Counted from the stretch's first letter, positions 36,900 through 45,534 are shown. The stretch: 64,000 nt of DNA from Anianabacter salinae (GCF_019061145.1 NZ_JAHQZS010000002.1:496001-560000), one strand, 5' to 3'. Notes: generated from the sequence alone by a model not told the origin. Made by a program: numbers and translations.

Positions 36900-37937
36900 T
36901 TACTCGGCGGCCGTCGCGATTGCGGCCTGGGCTGCCTCGACGAGCATGGCGCCGTCGACGCCGTCGCCGGTCACCTGGTCGACCCAGCGCTGTTGCACCG
37001 GCTCGAGCGCGTCGATGAAGACCTGGGTTTCTTCCTCGGTCAGCATGACGTGGGTCTTGCCCGCGTCGGTTGCCATCTTGATGCCGAAGTCGTCACCAGC
37101 GCGCCATGCGTCGGCGACCTGGCCCCACCATTCGCGGCCCGACGCGTCACGGAAGATCTGCTGGATGTCTTCCGGCAGGCCGTCCCAGCGCGTCTGGTTC
37201 ATCGACACCTGGAAGGTGGTGGTGCCAAGACGGGTGTTGTCATGGCCTTCGATGAAATAGTCGATCTGGTTCTGCAGCTTCAGCGGCGGGATGATCTCCC
37301 ACGGCAGAAGCGTCGCCTCCATCACGCCTTTCGACAGCGCCGAAGGCACCTCGGGGACGGGCATCGCGATCGGCGACGCGCCAAGCGCCTCGATCACCCA
37401 TGCGCCGGTGCGCGACGGGATACGCATCTTCATGCCTTCGACATCGGCGGGCGAGCGGATTTCCTTGTCGACCGCCATGATCGCCTGACCGGCATGGACA
37501 TGCAGCCACATCACTTCGAGGCCGCGGTAGTCGTCCGCCAGGTATTCGTCGAACATGTCGTACATGGCGAGGTTGGTCGCCTTGATGTCATTGAGGAACA
37601 CGCCCGGAAGCTCGAACACTTCGGTGCGGGGGAACTGGCCGGGGGTATAGCCGTTCACCGTCCAGATGATGTCGACCACGCCGTCGCGCGCCTGCTGCAC
37701 CAGTTCCGGCGGGGTGCCGCCCAGCGACATGGCCGGGAAGATCTCGATTTCAACGCGTCCGTCCGATGCCGCTTCCACGGCCTCGACCCAAGGTTCCAGC
37801 ATGCCGGTCTGAGCGGGCGCCTGCGCGCCAAGCATGTGGTGCAGACGGAACGTGTATTCCTGCGCGAAGGCGCCGGATGCCGCCACCAGCGACAACGCGG
37901 ATGCCGCGAGGGTCGTCTTGAGTGTGTTCAACTTCAT
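36900..37937 (-). CDS. dctP: TRAP transporter periplasmic substrate-binding protein (DctP type)
   Basis: Periplasmic receptor of 345 aa with a signal peptide of about 24 residues (cleavage near AFAQE). Family features: YTFRLHHMLGAQAPAQTGML at the start of the mature part, KEIRSPADVEGMKMRIP, and the carboxylate-binding Arg in the last of these. The ATG at 37937 has GGGAGG upstream. First gene of dctPQM. The upstream region holds a palindrome and a direct repeat, suggesting a local regulator. Substrate unknown. Confidence 0.94.
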   Translation of the reverse strand: MKLNTLKTTLAASALSLVAASGAFAQEYTFRLHHMLGAQAPAQTGMLEPWVEAVEAASDGRVEIEIFPAMSLGGTPPELVQQARDGVVDIIWTVNGYTPGQFPRTEVFELPGVFLNDIKATNLAMYDMFDEYLADDYRGLEVMWLHVHAGQAIMAVDKEIRSPADVEGMKMRIPSRTGAWVIEALGASPIAMPVPEVPSALSKGVMEATLLPWEIIPPLKLQNQIDYFIEGHDNTRLGTTTFQVSMNQTRWDGLPEDIQQIFRDASGREWWGQVADAWRAGDDFGIKMATDAGKTHVMLTEEETQVFIDALEPVQQRWVDQVTGDGVDGAMLVEAAQAAIATAAE

Positions 37938-37967
37938 GGTCGGTCCTCCCAAACCTATTGCGGGTTC

Positions 37968-37981
37968 GTTTCCGTGGAAAC
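37968..37981. promoter_or_regulatory. Candidate operator upstream of dctPQM
   Basis: Perfect palindrome GTTTCC-GT-GGAAAC, 31 nt upstream of the dctP ATG. A direct repeat CCGATAC lies further out at 37990-37996 and 38001-38007, an 11-nt period. Both lie where a promoter-proximal regulator would bind. The regulator is not known; none lies adjacent. Confidence 0.45.
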
Positions 37982-38110
37982 AAACATATCCGATACTCAA
38001 CCGATACCGCGCCGGATTTCCAGACGCAATTTCATTGTCTCGGACCAGCATTCAAATAAGCTTGTCATTGGCGCGCAAATCCTGTGCACGCAGGCACGAA
38101 ACGGCAACCC

Positions 38111-39331
38111 TCAGTTGACTTGCCTATACCAATGGGTAATCGCCGCGCGTTCCTCGGGCGAGATGAAGGTGATGTTGCCGGGCGGCATGGCGTGGCTGAT
38201 CCCGGCCTGAACGTAGATCGCCCGCGCCTGGCCCGCGATGTCGGCGCGGGTTTCCAGCAACACACCCTTGGGCGCAGAGGCGATGCCGTCCCACACCGGC
38301 TCGCGCGCGTGGCACATCGAGCAGCGGCCAAGCACGATGTCATGCGCCTCGTCAAAGCCGCCCGCCGCCGCAAAGCGCGCCTCGACCGGCGACAGCGCGC
38401 GCGCCTCGGACTCTTCATAGGTGTCGAACATCGGGGCCGAGGACAGCCAGGCCACAATGATGAACAGAACCACCGTCACCGCCCAGGTCCACCATGGCAT
38501 CCCTTTCTTCATGTGCATGGTGTTGAAGAAATGCCGGATCGTCACCCCCATCAGGAACACCAGCGCCGCGATGATCCAGGCGTGGGGCGTGGCGAACGAC
38601 AGCGGATAGTGGTTCGACAGCATCAGGAAGATGACCGGCAGCGTCAGGTAGTTGTTGTGGGTGGATCGCAGCTTGGCGATCTTGCCGTATTTCGGATCGG
38701 GCTTGCGCCCCGCCTTCAGGTCCGCGACCACGATGCGCTGGTTCGGCATGATGATGAAAAAGACGTTGGCCGTCATGATCGTGGCGGTAAAGGCGCCCAG
38801 ATGCAGCATCGCCGCGCGCCCCGTGAAGACCTGGTGATAGCCCCAGCTCATCGCGACAAGGATTCCGAACAGGACCAGCATCAGAGCCGTCGGCCGATCG
38901 CCCAGCGGCGACTTGCACAAGAGATCGTAGAGAACCCAGCCTACCGCCAGTGACGCCGCCGACACCGCGATGGCCTGCCAGACGGGCCAGTCGATCTTGG
39001 TGTAGTCGATCAGGTACAGCTCTGCCCCGGCCCAGTAGACCACCATCAGCAGCGCCGCGCCCGACAGCCAGGTCGAATAGCTTTCCCATTTGAACCAGGT
39101 CAGGTGCGCCGGCATCGCCTCGGGCGCGACGAGATACTTCTGGACATGGTAGAACCCGCCGCCGTGGACCTGCCATTCCTCGCCGTCCGCCGGTCCGTCG
39201 ATGTTGCGATTGAGCCCGAGATCGAGCGCAATGAAGTAGAATGACGAGCCGATCCAGGCGACCGCCGTGATGACGTGCAGCCAGCGGATGGCGAATTCCG
39301 CCCACTCCCAGAGGATCACCCAGTCGCTCAT
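38111..39331 (-). CDS. puuD: Membrane urate hydroxylase with cytochrome c domain (PuuD)
   Basis: Oxidises urate to 5-hydroxyisourate and passes electrons into the respiratory chain, in place of peroxide-forming uricase. 406 aa: eight or nine helices from about residue 8 to 296 (WLHVITAVAWIGSSFYFIAL first, then WSGYHQ-type histidine-rich segments and STHNNYLTLPVIFLML), then a C-terminal heme c domain with CSMCH (337-341) and a Met-containing HAMPPGN motif as likely axial ligand. GAGGG precedes the ATG. Its product feeds UraH and the PuuE-UraD fusion at 41.0-42.9 kb; a helicase gene sits between. Confidence 0.95.
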   Translation of the reverse strand: MSDWVILWEWAEFAIRWLHVITAVAWIGSSFYFIALDLGLNRNIDGPADGEEWQVHGGGFYHVQKYLVAPEAMPAHLTWFKWESYSTWLSGAALLMVVYWAGAELYLIDYTKIDWPVWQAIAVSAASLAVGWVLYDLLCKSPLGDRPTALMLVLFGILVAMSWGYHQVFTGRAAMLHLGAFTATIMTANVFFIIMPNQRIVVADLKAGRKPDPKYGKIAKLRSTHNNYLTLPVIFLMLSNHYPLSFATPHAWIIAALVFLMGVTIRHFFNTMHMKKGMPWWTWAVTVVLFIIVAWLSSAPMFDTYEESEARALSPVEARFAAAGGFDEAHDIVLGRCSMCHAREPVWDGIASAPKGVLLETRADIAGQARAIYVQAGISHAMPPGNITFISPEERAAITHWYRQVN

Positions 39332-39680
39332 CGCAGTCCCTCGCGTTTTCCCGACTGATAGCGTGCTCGGCCCCCCGGGTGAATCGGAAAACGTGCGAAA
39401 TGGGTCACCAGCCTTGACTTGCCCGGCCGGAAGGCGCATTTGCCGCCTACTGACGTCCTTTTGCCGCGTGAGCGAGATTTCGGGCAGCGCCAAGCGCCGC
39501 CTACCAGGACGCCGGACAGGGTTCCCACCATCACGCAGGGGTGCCGACGCGCCAATGGCAGACGGGCAAGCGGCTCTCTGGCAGTCCCCGGCGCGCAACC
39601 TCGATGCGCTCCGCGGCCCGTTTCGGGCCTGCGGCACACCCGTTTTCATGCGCCCCAATGCGGCGCAACAAGGATACCAC
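39332..39680. other. Intergenic region between puuD and the DEAD-box helicase
   Basis: 349 nt between divergent genes, with no credible reading frame. It holds TTGACT at 39414-39419 with only a weak -10 17 nt later. A strong hairpin, GGCCCG-TTT-CGGGCC (39615-39629), is extended by flanking CCGC/GCGG; its base ends 47 nt before the helicase ATG, so it probably lies in that gene's leader. No regulator site for puuD was recognised. Confidence 0.6.
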
Positions 39681-41033
39681 ATGAGCTTTGACCAGTTCGG
39701 CCTCGCGCCGCGCCTCTCCAAGACACTTGCCGACCTCGGCCTGACCGAACCAACCCCGATCCAGATCAAGGCGATCCCGCACGCCATGGAAGGCCGCGAC
39801 GTGATGGGCCTTGCCCAGACCGGCACCGGCAAGACCATGGCATTCGGCCTGCCGCTTCTGAACGCCCTTATTGGCATGGGCACGAAACCCGCCGCCAAGA
39901 CCGTGCGCGGCCTGATCCTTGCGCCCACGCGCGAGCTGGCCAGCCAGATCTGCGACAGCCTCAGCGCCTTCACCCGCGACACGCACCTGCGTGTCACGCT
40001 GGTTGTCGGCGGCGCGTCGATGAACGCGCAGATCGGCAAGCTGTCTCGCGGGACCGACATTCTTGTCGCCACCCCCGGCCGTCTGATCGACCACCTCGAC
40101 CGCAAGACCGTCCGTCTGGACGAGGCACGGTTCCTGGTGCTGGACGAGGCTGACCAGATGCTCGACATGGGCTTCATCCATGCGCTGCGCCAGATCGCGC
40201 CGTATCTCGCGCCCAAGCGCCAGACGATGCTGTTCTCGGCCACCATGCCCGCCCTGATGGAAGAGCTTGCAGGCACCTTCCTTGACGATCCGATCAAGGT
40301 TCAGGCCAACCCGCCCGGCCAGCCGGTCGAGAAGATCGCGCAAGAGGTGCATTTCGTCAGCCAGGGCGACAAGCCCGACCTTCTTATGGCGCATCTGCGC
40401 AAGGACCCCGACGCGCAGGCGATTGTCTTCGCGCGCACCAAGCACGGGTCCGAGCGGCTGATGAAGTCGCTGGTGAAGGCCGGTTTCGTGGCGGATTCGA
40501 TCCACGGCAACAAATCCCACGGCCAGCGCACCCGCGCGCTCGACGCGTTCCGCTCGGGCGAGATGAAGGTGTTGGTGGCAACGGATGTGGCCGCGCGCGG
40601 TCTCGACATTCCCGAGGTGCGCTACGTCTACAACTACGACCTGCCGAACGTGCCCGAGAACTACGTTCACCGCATCGGACGCACCGCGCGCGCGGGCCGC
40701 GAAGGCACCGCGATCGCCTATTGCTCGGCCGACGAGATGGACCAGCTGCGCGACATCCAGAAGGTCATCAAGCGCGACATCGAAGTCGCCGGTGGTCAGC
40801 CTTGGGGCCCGTCCCGCAGCGCGCCTGCACCCAAGCGCGGCGGCAAGCCGGGCGGCGGATCGCGCGGCAAGCCGCAAGGGCAGCGCAGCGCCAAGCCCGG
40901 CGCCGACAAGGCCCAGCAGCCGCGCAAGCCCGCCCACCAGGGTCAGCGCAAGGCCGGTGACGACGCGGGCGCAGGCGCACAGCCGCCGCGCCGCCGCCGG
41001 TTCAAGGCCGGAAAGCCCAAGCAGGCGGCGTAA
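39681..41033 (+). CDS. DEAD-box ATP-dependent RNA helicase (RhlE-like)
   Basis: RNA helicase of 450 aa. All core motifs are present: Q motif (FDQFGLAPRLSKTLADLGL, PTPIQ), AQTGTGKT, PTRELA, TPGRL, DEAD, SAT, ARTKHG and HRIGRTARAG. A basic, glycine- and proline-rich tail of about 85 residues ends in RRRRFKAGKPK, typical of cold-shock and ribosome-assembly helicases. ATG at 39681 with AAGGA 6 nt upstream; an ATG 11 codons earlier is less likely. It interrupts the purine genes but has no evident link to them. Confidence 0.95.
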   Translation: MSFDQFGLAPRLSKTLADLGLTEPTPIQIKAIPHAMEGRDVMGLAQTGTGKTMAFGLPLLNALIGMGTKPAAKTVRGLILAPTRELASQICDSLSAFTRDTHLRVTLVVGGASMNAQIGKLSRGTDILVATPGRLIDHLDRKTVRLDEARFLVLDEADQMLDMGFIHALRQIAPYLAPKRQTMLFSATMPALMEELAGTFLDDPIKVQANPPGQPVEKIAQEVHFVSQGDKPDLLMAHLRKDPDAQAIVFARTKHGSERLMKSLVKAGFVADSIHGNKSHGQRTRALDAFRSGEMKVLVATDVAARGLDIPEVRYVYNYDLPNVPENYVHRIGRTARAGREGTAIAYCSADEMDQLRDIQKVIKRDIEVAGGQPWGPSRSAPAPKRGGKPGGGSRGKPQGQRSAKPGADKAQQPRKPAHQGQRKAGDDAGAGAQPPRRRRFKAGKPKQAA

Positions 41034-41038
41034 GCCGT

Positions 41039-41392
41039 TCAGCTGCCGCGATAGGTGGAATAGCCGTAGGGCGACAGCAGGAGGGGCACATGGTAATGTG
41101 CCCCTTCGCTCATTCCAAAGCGGATCGGCACCTGGTCAAGGAACAGCGGCTCTGCCGTGACCTGCCCCGTGCGGCGCAAATAGTCGCCTGCATGGAACAC
41201 CAGCTCATACGTCCCGATCTCGAATTTCGCCTCGGGCAGGATCGGCCCGTCGGTGCGCCCGTCGGCGTTGGTCACGGCCTCGGCGATCTTGCGGTGACTG
41301 TTGCCGTTGACCCGGTAAAGCCAGATCGCGATCCCGTCCGCCGGGCATCCACGCGCGGTATCCAGAACATGCGTCGTAAGCCAGCCTGCCAT
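41039..41392 (-). CDS. uraH: 5-hydroxyisourate hydrolase
   Basis: Transthyretin-related enzyme of 117 aa that hydrolyses 5-hydroxyisourate, the PuuD product, to OHCU. Conserved catalytic elements are the N-terminal THVLDTARG with its His, the internal RTDGP and the C-terminal YRGS tetrapeptide that marks the enzyme. The start is the ATG after AAAGGGGAC; residues upstream are not conserved. It is divergent from puuE with 82 nt between and nearly touches the helicase stop. Confidence 0.96.
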   Translation of the reverse strand: MAGWLTTHVLDTARGCPADGIAIWLYRVNGNSHRKIAEAVTNADGRTDGPILPEAKFEIGTYELVFHAGDYLRRTGQVTAEPLFLDQVPIRFGMSEGAHYHVPLLLSPYGYSTYRGS

Positions 41393-41474
41393 CAGTGTCC
41401 CCTTTGATGTCTTTCCCCCGACCGAAGCGCGGATTATCACGAAACACAAGCACCCACGGCAAAAGGCGGCGCAG

Positions 41475-42884
41475 ATGAACCGTTATCCCCGCGATCTGAT
41501 CGGCTATGGCCCGAACCGCCCCGACCCGCAGTGGCCCGGCGGCGCGAAGATCGCCCTTCAGATCGTGCTCAACTTCGAGGAAGGCGGCGAGAACAACATC
41601 CTGCACGGCGATGCCGCGTCCGAGGCGTTCCTGTCCGAGATCACCGGCGCCGCGCCCTGGCCCGGGCAGCGGCACTGGAACATGGAGTCGATCTATGACT
41701 ACGGCGCCCGCGCCGGGTTCTGGCGGCTGCACCAGATGCTGTCGGGACTGCCGCTGACGGTCTACGGCGTTGCCACCGCGCTTGCACGCGCGCCCGAACA
41801 GATGCGCGCCATGCAGGACGCAGGCTGGGAGATCGCCAGCCACGGGCTGAAATGGGTCGAGCATAAGGACATGCCCGAGGAGGTCGAGCGCGCGCAGATC
41901 GCCGAGGCGATCCGTCTGCACACCGAAGTCACCGGCGCGCCGCCGCGCGGCTGGTATACCGGGCGCTGTTCGATGAACACCGTTCGCCTGGTCGCGGAGA
42001 CGGGTGTTTGTGATTATATATCGGATGTTTACGACGATGACTTGCCATATTGGATGAGCCTTGGCGGGCGGGACCAACTGATGATCCCCTACACGCTTGA
42101 CGCCAATGACATGCGCTTTGCCATTCAGGCAGGTCATCCCGACGGGGCAAGCTGGGAGCGGTACCTGACAGACAGCTTCGATTGCCTCTACCGCGAGGGC
42201 ACCGAGGGTCGTCCCGCGATGATGTCCATCGGCCTGCACTGCCGCCTTGCGGGCCGTCCGGGCCGGGCCGAGGCGCTGCGCCGGTTCCTTGCGCATGTGC
42301 GGGGCCATGACGGCGTCTGGATCGCCACCCGCGCCGAGATCGCGGCGCATTGGGCGAAAACCCATCCGCCTGCGCAGCGCCTGCGCCCCTCGCAGATGCC
42401 GCGCGACGAATTCGTGGCGGCCTTTGGCGGCATATTCGAGCACTCTGCATGGATCGCCGAGGGCGCCCACGCGCTGGAGCTTGGCCCAGCCCATGACACC
42501 GCGCCTGGCCTGCACAACGCGCTGGCGCGCATCTTCCGGTCGGCCAGCGAGGACCAGCGCCTTGGGGTTCTCACCGCCCACCCAGACCTTGCGGGCAAGC
42601 TGGCAGCGGCGAAGCGGCTGACGAACGAGTCGACTGCCGAGCAGGCCAGCGCGGGCCTCGATGCGCTGAGCGATGCCGAACGGGCGGAGTTCGAGCGGCT
42701 GAACACGGCCTATGTCGACAAGCACGGCTTTCCGTTCATCATCGCGGTGCGCGACCATGACAAGGCGGGCATCCTGTCCGCGTTCCGCCGCCGCATCGAC
42801 AATGACCGCGCCGCCGAATTCGCGGAAGCCTGCAAGCAGGTGGAACGGATCGCCGAATTGCGCCTGATGGAAAAGCTGGGATGA
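41475..42884 (+). CDS. puuE: Fused allantoinase (PuuE) and OHCU decarboxylase (UraD)
   Basis: Two consecutive urate-pathway enzymes in one 469-aa chain. Residues 1-300 form the polysaccharide-deacetylase-like PuuE allantoinase (IYDYGARAGFWRL, GWEIASHGLKW, MMSIGLHCRLAGRPGRAEAL). Residues 306-469 form UraD, which decarboxylates OHCU to (S)-allantoin (AHPDLAGKLA, LTNESTAEQASAGLD, YVDKHGFPFIIAVR). OHCU made by UraH is thus converted to allantoate in one protein. The stop overlaps the allA start (ATGA). Codons for residues 176-194 are unusually AT-rich for this gene. Confidence 0.95.
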   Translation: MNRYPRDLIGYGPNRPDPQWPGGAKIALQIVLNFEEGGENNILHGDAASEAFLSEITGAAPWPGQRHWNMESIYDYGARAGFWRLHQMLSGLPLTVYGVATALARAPEQMRAMQDAGWEIASHGLKWVEHKDMPEEVERAQIAEAIRLHTEVTGAPPRGWYTGRCSMNTVRLVAETGVCDYISDVYDDDLPYWMSLGGRDQLMIPYTLDANDMRFAIQAGHPDGASWERYLTDSFDCLYREGTEGRPAMMSIGLHCRLAGRPGRAEALRRFLAHVRGHDGVWIATRAEIAAHWAKTHPPAQRLRPSQMPRDEFVAAFGGIFEHSAWIAEGAHALELGPAHDTAPGLHNALARIFRSASEDQRLGVLTAHPDLAGKLAAAKRLTNESTAEQASAGLDALSDAERAEFERLNTAYVDKHGFPFIIAVRDHDKAGILSAFRRRIDNDRAAEFAEACKQVERIAELRLMEKLG

Positions 42885-43366
42885 GCCGCGACATCGCCAT
42901 CCGCCCGATGGATGCGGCAGCCTTCGCGCTGTTCGGCGATGTGCTGGACACGGCAGGTGCGCCGGACAGGATCATCAACGCCGGGCTGTGCGGGCGCTAC
43001 CATGACCGCGCGCGGCTGGATTTCACGGAGGGCCGCGCCGGGCTGAGCCTGTTCAAGGCAGAGCCGCGCACCCTGCCCCTGTCGCTCGATCTGGTGGAAC
43101 GGCACCCGGACGGAAGCCAGTGCTTCGTGCCGATGTCGATGGACCCGTTCCTTGTGATCGTCGCGCCGGACGAGGACGGCCTGCCCGGCACGCCGCTGGC
43201 CTTTCGGACCGCGCCGGGACAGGCGATCAACCTGCACAAGGGCACGTGGCACGGCGTGTTGACGCCCCTGCATGCGCCGGGCCTGTTCGCCGTGATCGAC
43301 CGCATCGGCGACGGGGCCAATCTTGAAGAACACCGCTTCGACACGCCCTATACGGTGCGCAACTAA
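42881..43366 (+). CDS. allA: Ureidoglycolate lyase
   Basis: Cleaves (S)-ureidoglycolate to glyoxylate and urea, the last step of allantoate breakdown. Cupin-fold protein of 161 aa with the family motifs SLFKAEPRTLPLSLDLVERH and GQAINLHKGTWHGVLTPL, where the His residues line the active site. Its ATG overlaps the puuE stop, so puuE-uraD and allA are coupled. It is convergent with the aminohydrolase gene, overlapping it by four bases. Confidence 0.94.
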   Translation: MSRDIAIRPMDAAAFALFGDVLDTAGAPDRIINAGLCGRYHDRARLDFTEGRAGLSLFKAEPRTLPLSLDLVERHPDGSQCFVPMSMDPFLVIVAPDEDGLPGTPLAFRTAPGQAINLHKGTWHGVLTPLHAPGLFAVIDRIGDGANLEEHRFDTPYTVRN

Positions 43367-44175
43367 AGCTGCGGCAGCCGGTTCACGTCCTTGTAGAGCA
43401 GATAGCGGAACGGCCCCGGCCCGCCCGCGTAACAGGCCTGCGGGCAGAACGCGCGCAGCCACATGAAATCGCCCGCCTCGACCTCGACCCAGTCGCTGTT
43501 CAGCCGGTAGACGCCTTTTCCCTCCAGAACATAAAGCCCGTGCTCCATCACATGGGTTTCAAGGAACGGAATGGCCGCGCCGGGCTGCAGCGTGACGATG
43601 TTGAGGTGCATGTCGTGGCGCAGGTCCGCGGGGTCGATGAAGCGGGTGGTGGCCCAGCGGCCCTCGGTGCCCGGCATCTCGACCTTCGGCGCGGTCGCGT
43701 CGGATGACGTGAAGAACTCCGGGCGTTCCAGCCCCTCGACCGCCTGATAGGCCTTGCGCACCCAGTGGAACACGGCACGCGCCGCGCCGGTGTTGCGGAT
43801 TGTCCAGGCGGCACCAGCGGGAAGATAGGCAAAGCCGCCAGGCTCAAGCGTGGCCTCGGCGCCGTCACAGGACAGCGAAACCGTGCCTTCGGTGACGAAC
43901 AGGCAGGCTTCGGCGCGCGGGTCCGTCTCGGGGCGGCCCGACCCGCCACCGGGGGCAAGTTCCATGATCGTCTGGCTGAAGGTTTCCGCGAACCCCGACA
44001 GGGGCCGTGCCAGAACCCAGCCGCGCGCACCGTCCCAGAATGGGAACGCGTTGGTGACGATGTCGCGCATCACGCCGCCCGGGATCACCGCATAGGCGGC
44101 GGTGAACACGGCGCGCCCGGTCAGAAGCTGGTCCTGCGACGGGTGCCCGCCTTGGGGGGAATGATAGCGCGTCAT
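43363..44175 (-). CDS. allE: (S)-ureidoglycine aminohydrolase
   Basis: Bicupin enzyme of 270 aa that releases ammonia from (S)-ureidoglycine to give (S)-ureidoglycolate, the AllA substrate. The two cupin barrels are visible (about residues 75-140 and 185-255); the second holds the metal-binding LETHVMEHGLYVLEGKGVYR. MTRYHSPQGGHP and FMWLRAFCPQACYAGGPG are diagnostic. GGAGG precedes the ATG. Its presence shows that allantoate is split by the amidohydrolase (AllC) route rather than by allantoicase; that gene is not in the window. Confidence 0.95.
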   Translation of the reverse strand: MTRYHSPQGGHPSQDQLLTGRAVFTAAYAVIPGGVMRDIVTNAFPFWDGARGWVLARPLSGFAETFSQTIMELAPGGGSGRPETDPRAEACLFVTEGTVSLSCDGAEATLEPGGFAYLPAGAAWTIRNTGAARAVFHWVRKAYQAVEGLERPEFFTSSDATAPKVEMPGTEGRWATTRFIDPADLRHDMHLNIVTLQPGAAIPFLETHVMEHGLYVLEGKGVYRLNSDWVEVEAGDFMWLRAFCPQACYAGGPGPFRYLLYKDVNRLPQL

Positions 44176-44236
44176 GGGGTCCTCCGTCTGCTCGCGGCGC
44201 GACTATGCGCGATCGCAGCGCGCGCCGCCAGCGGCC

Positions 44237-45529
44237 TCAATCCTCGCGCAGCGCATGGGCCAGATAGTCCGCCACCGGTTTGAACAGAAAGGACGCGGGC
44301 GTGCGGGCATCGGTGCGGATGAACGCCTCGACCGGCATGCCCGGCACCAGCCGGTTGCCGCCAAGCGCCTCGACCGCGCCGGGATCGAGGGACAATTCCA
44401 CGGTGAAGAACCGCCGCCCCGATTGCGGGTCGGCCATCGCATCGGCTGAGACGGTGCGCACATGGCCGTCGACCTCGGGCGTGGTGCGGGCGTTGAAGGC
44501 GGGAAAGCGGAGCCGCGCCGCCTGCCCCACCGACACGCGGTCGATCTGGCCAGGCTCGACCTCGACCGACAGGACCAGCGGCACGTCGGCGGGGATGATC
44601 GACGCGATCTCGTCACCCGGAGAGATGACGCCGCCCACGGTGAAGGCGCGCAGCGCCAGCACGGTGCCGGTCATCGGCGCGCGCAGGACAAGCCGCCCGA
44701 TCTCGGTTTCGATCACCCGCAGGCGTTCGGCCAGTTCCGCCTCTTTCGGCTGCAGGCTGCGCAACTCTTCCTGCGCCGCCTCGCGGAATTCGGCCTGCAG
44801 GCGCAGGCGTTCCACCTCGAATCCGGCGATCGAGCTTCTGGCTTCGGCGATCCCCGCCTCCAGCTCTCCGATCCGGCCCTCCAGCGCGGCGGCGTCCCGG
44901 CGCAGCACCGTCACCCGGCTCGATTCGGTCAGGCCCCGCGCCAGCAGGTCCTCCAGACCTTGCAGCTCGTCCGCGATCAACGCGCGCTGGGTGATCGACG
45001 CATTGCGCTGCCGGGTGCGGCCGCGCACCACGGCTTCGGTCTGGACCTTGCGCTCGGACAGCTGCGCGACGGTCTGGGCCAGGGTGTCGCGGCGGGCGGT
45101 GAACAGCGCCGTCTCGTCCGCCAGCAGCGCGGCGATGTCCGGCTCTGCCTTGGCCAGATCCAGCAGCCGCGCGCGGTAGGTCACGGTGTCGGCAAGCAGC
45201 ACCTCGGCCTTGAGCCTGTCGATCCGCGCGGTGGTTTCCACCATGTCGCGGGCGACCAGCGCGCGGCGGGCCTGCAGTTCGGTGCCGTCAAGCGTCAGGA
45301 TCGGCGCGCCCGCCTCGACGCGGTCGCCCTCGCGCACATGGAGCGCCGAGACAAGGCCGCCGTCCGGGTGCTGAACCGCCTGCCGCCGCGCTTCGACCGT
45401 GACAGAGCCAGCGGCGACCACCGCGCCGTCGATCTGCGTCGTCACGGCCCAGGCTCCAAAACCGCCGACCCCGAAGGTCAGCACAAGCATACCCAGCCAG
45501 AGGTGGCGTGCGGGGGACCAGTCGGACAT
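44237..45529 (-). CDS. Type I secretion membrane fusion protein (HlyD family)
   Basis: Periplasmic adaptor of a type I secretion system, 430 aa, joining the inner-membrane ABC exporter to TolC. One N-terminal membrane anchor (LWLGMLVLTFGVGGFGAWAV), a biotinyl-lipoyl half-motif (VEARRQAVQHPDGGLVSALH), a long coiled coil (about residues 85-265) and the C-terminal beta-barrel (VEPGQIDRVSVGQAARLRFP) can be followed. It lies 5 nt after the exporter gene on the same strand. Confidence 0.93.
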   Translation of the reverse strand: MSDWSPARHLWLGMLVLTFGVGGFGAWAVTTQIDGAVVAAGSVTVEARRQAVQHPDGGLVSALHVREGDRVEAGAPILTLDGTELQARRALVARDMVETTARIDRLKAEVLLADTVTYRARLLDLAKAEPDIAALLADETALFTARRDTLAQTVAQLSERKVQTEAVVRGRTRQRNASITQRALIADELQGLEDLLARGLTESSRVTVLRRDAAALEGRIGELEAGIAEARSSIAGFEVERLRLQAEFREAAQEELRSLQPKEAELAERLRVIETEIGRLVLRAPMTGTVLALRAFTVGGVISPGDEIASIIPADVPLVLSVEVEPGQIDRVSVGQAARLRFPAFNARTTPEVDGHVRTVSADAMADPQSGRRFFTVELSLDPGAVEALGGNRLVPGMPVEAFIRTDARTPASFLFKPVADYLAHALRED

Positions 45530-45534
45530 CTCTT

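Noticed and set aside
39332-40297. Upstream extension of the puuD reading frame
   Set aside because: It would run antisense through the helicase start; the conserved PuuD sequence begins at MSDWVILWEW with a good ribosome binding site.
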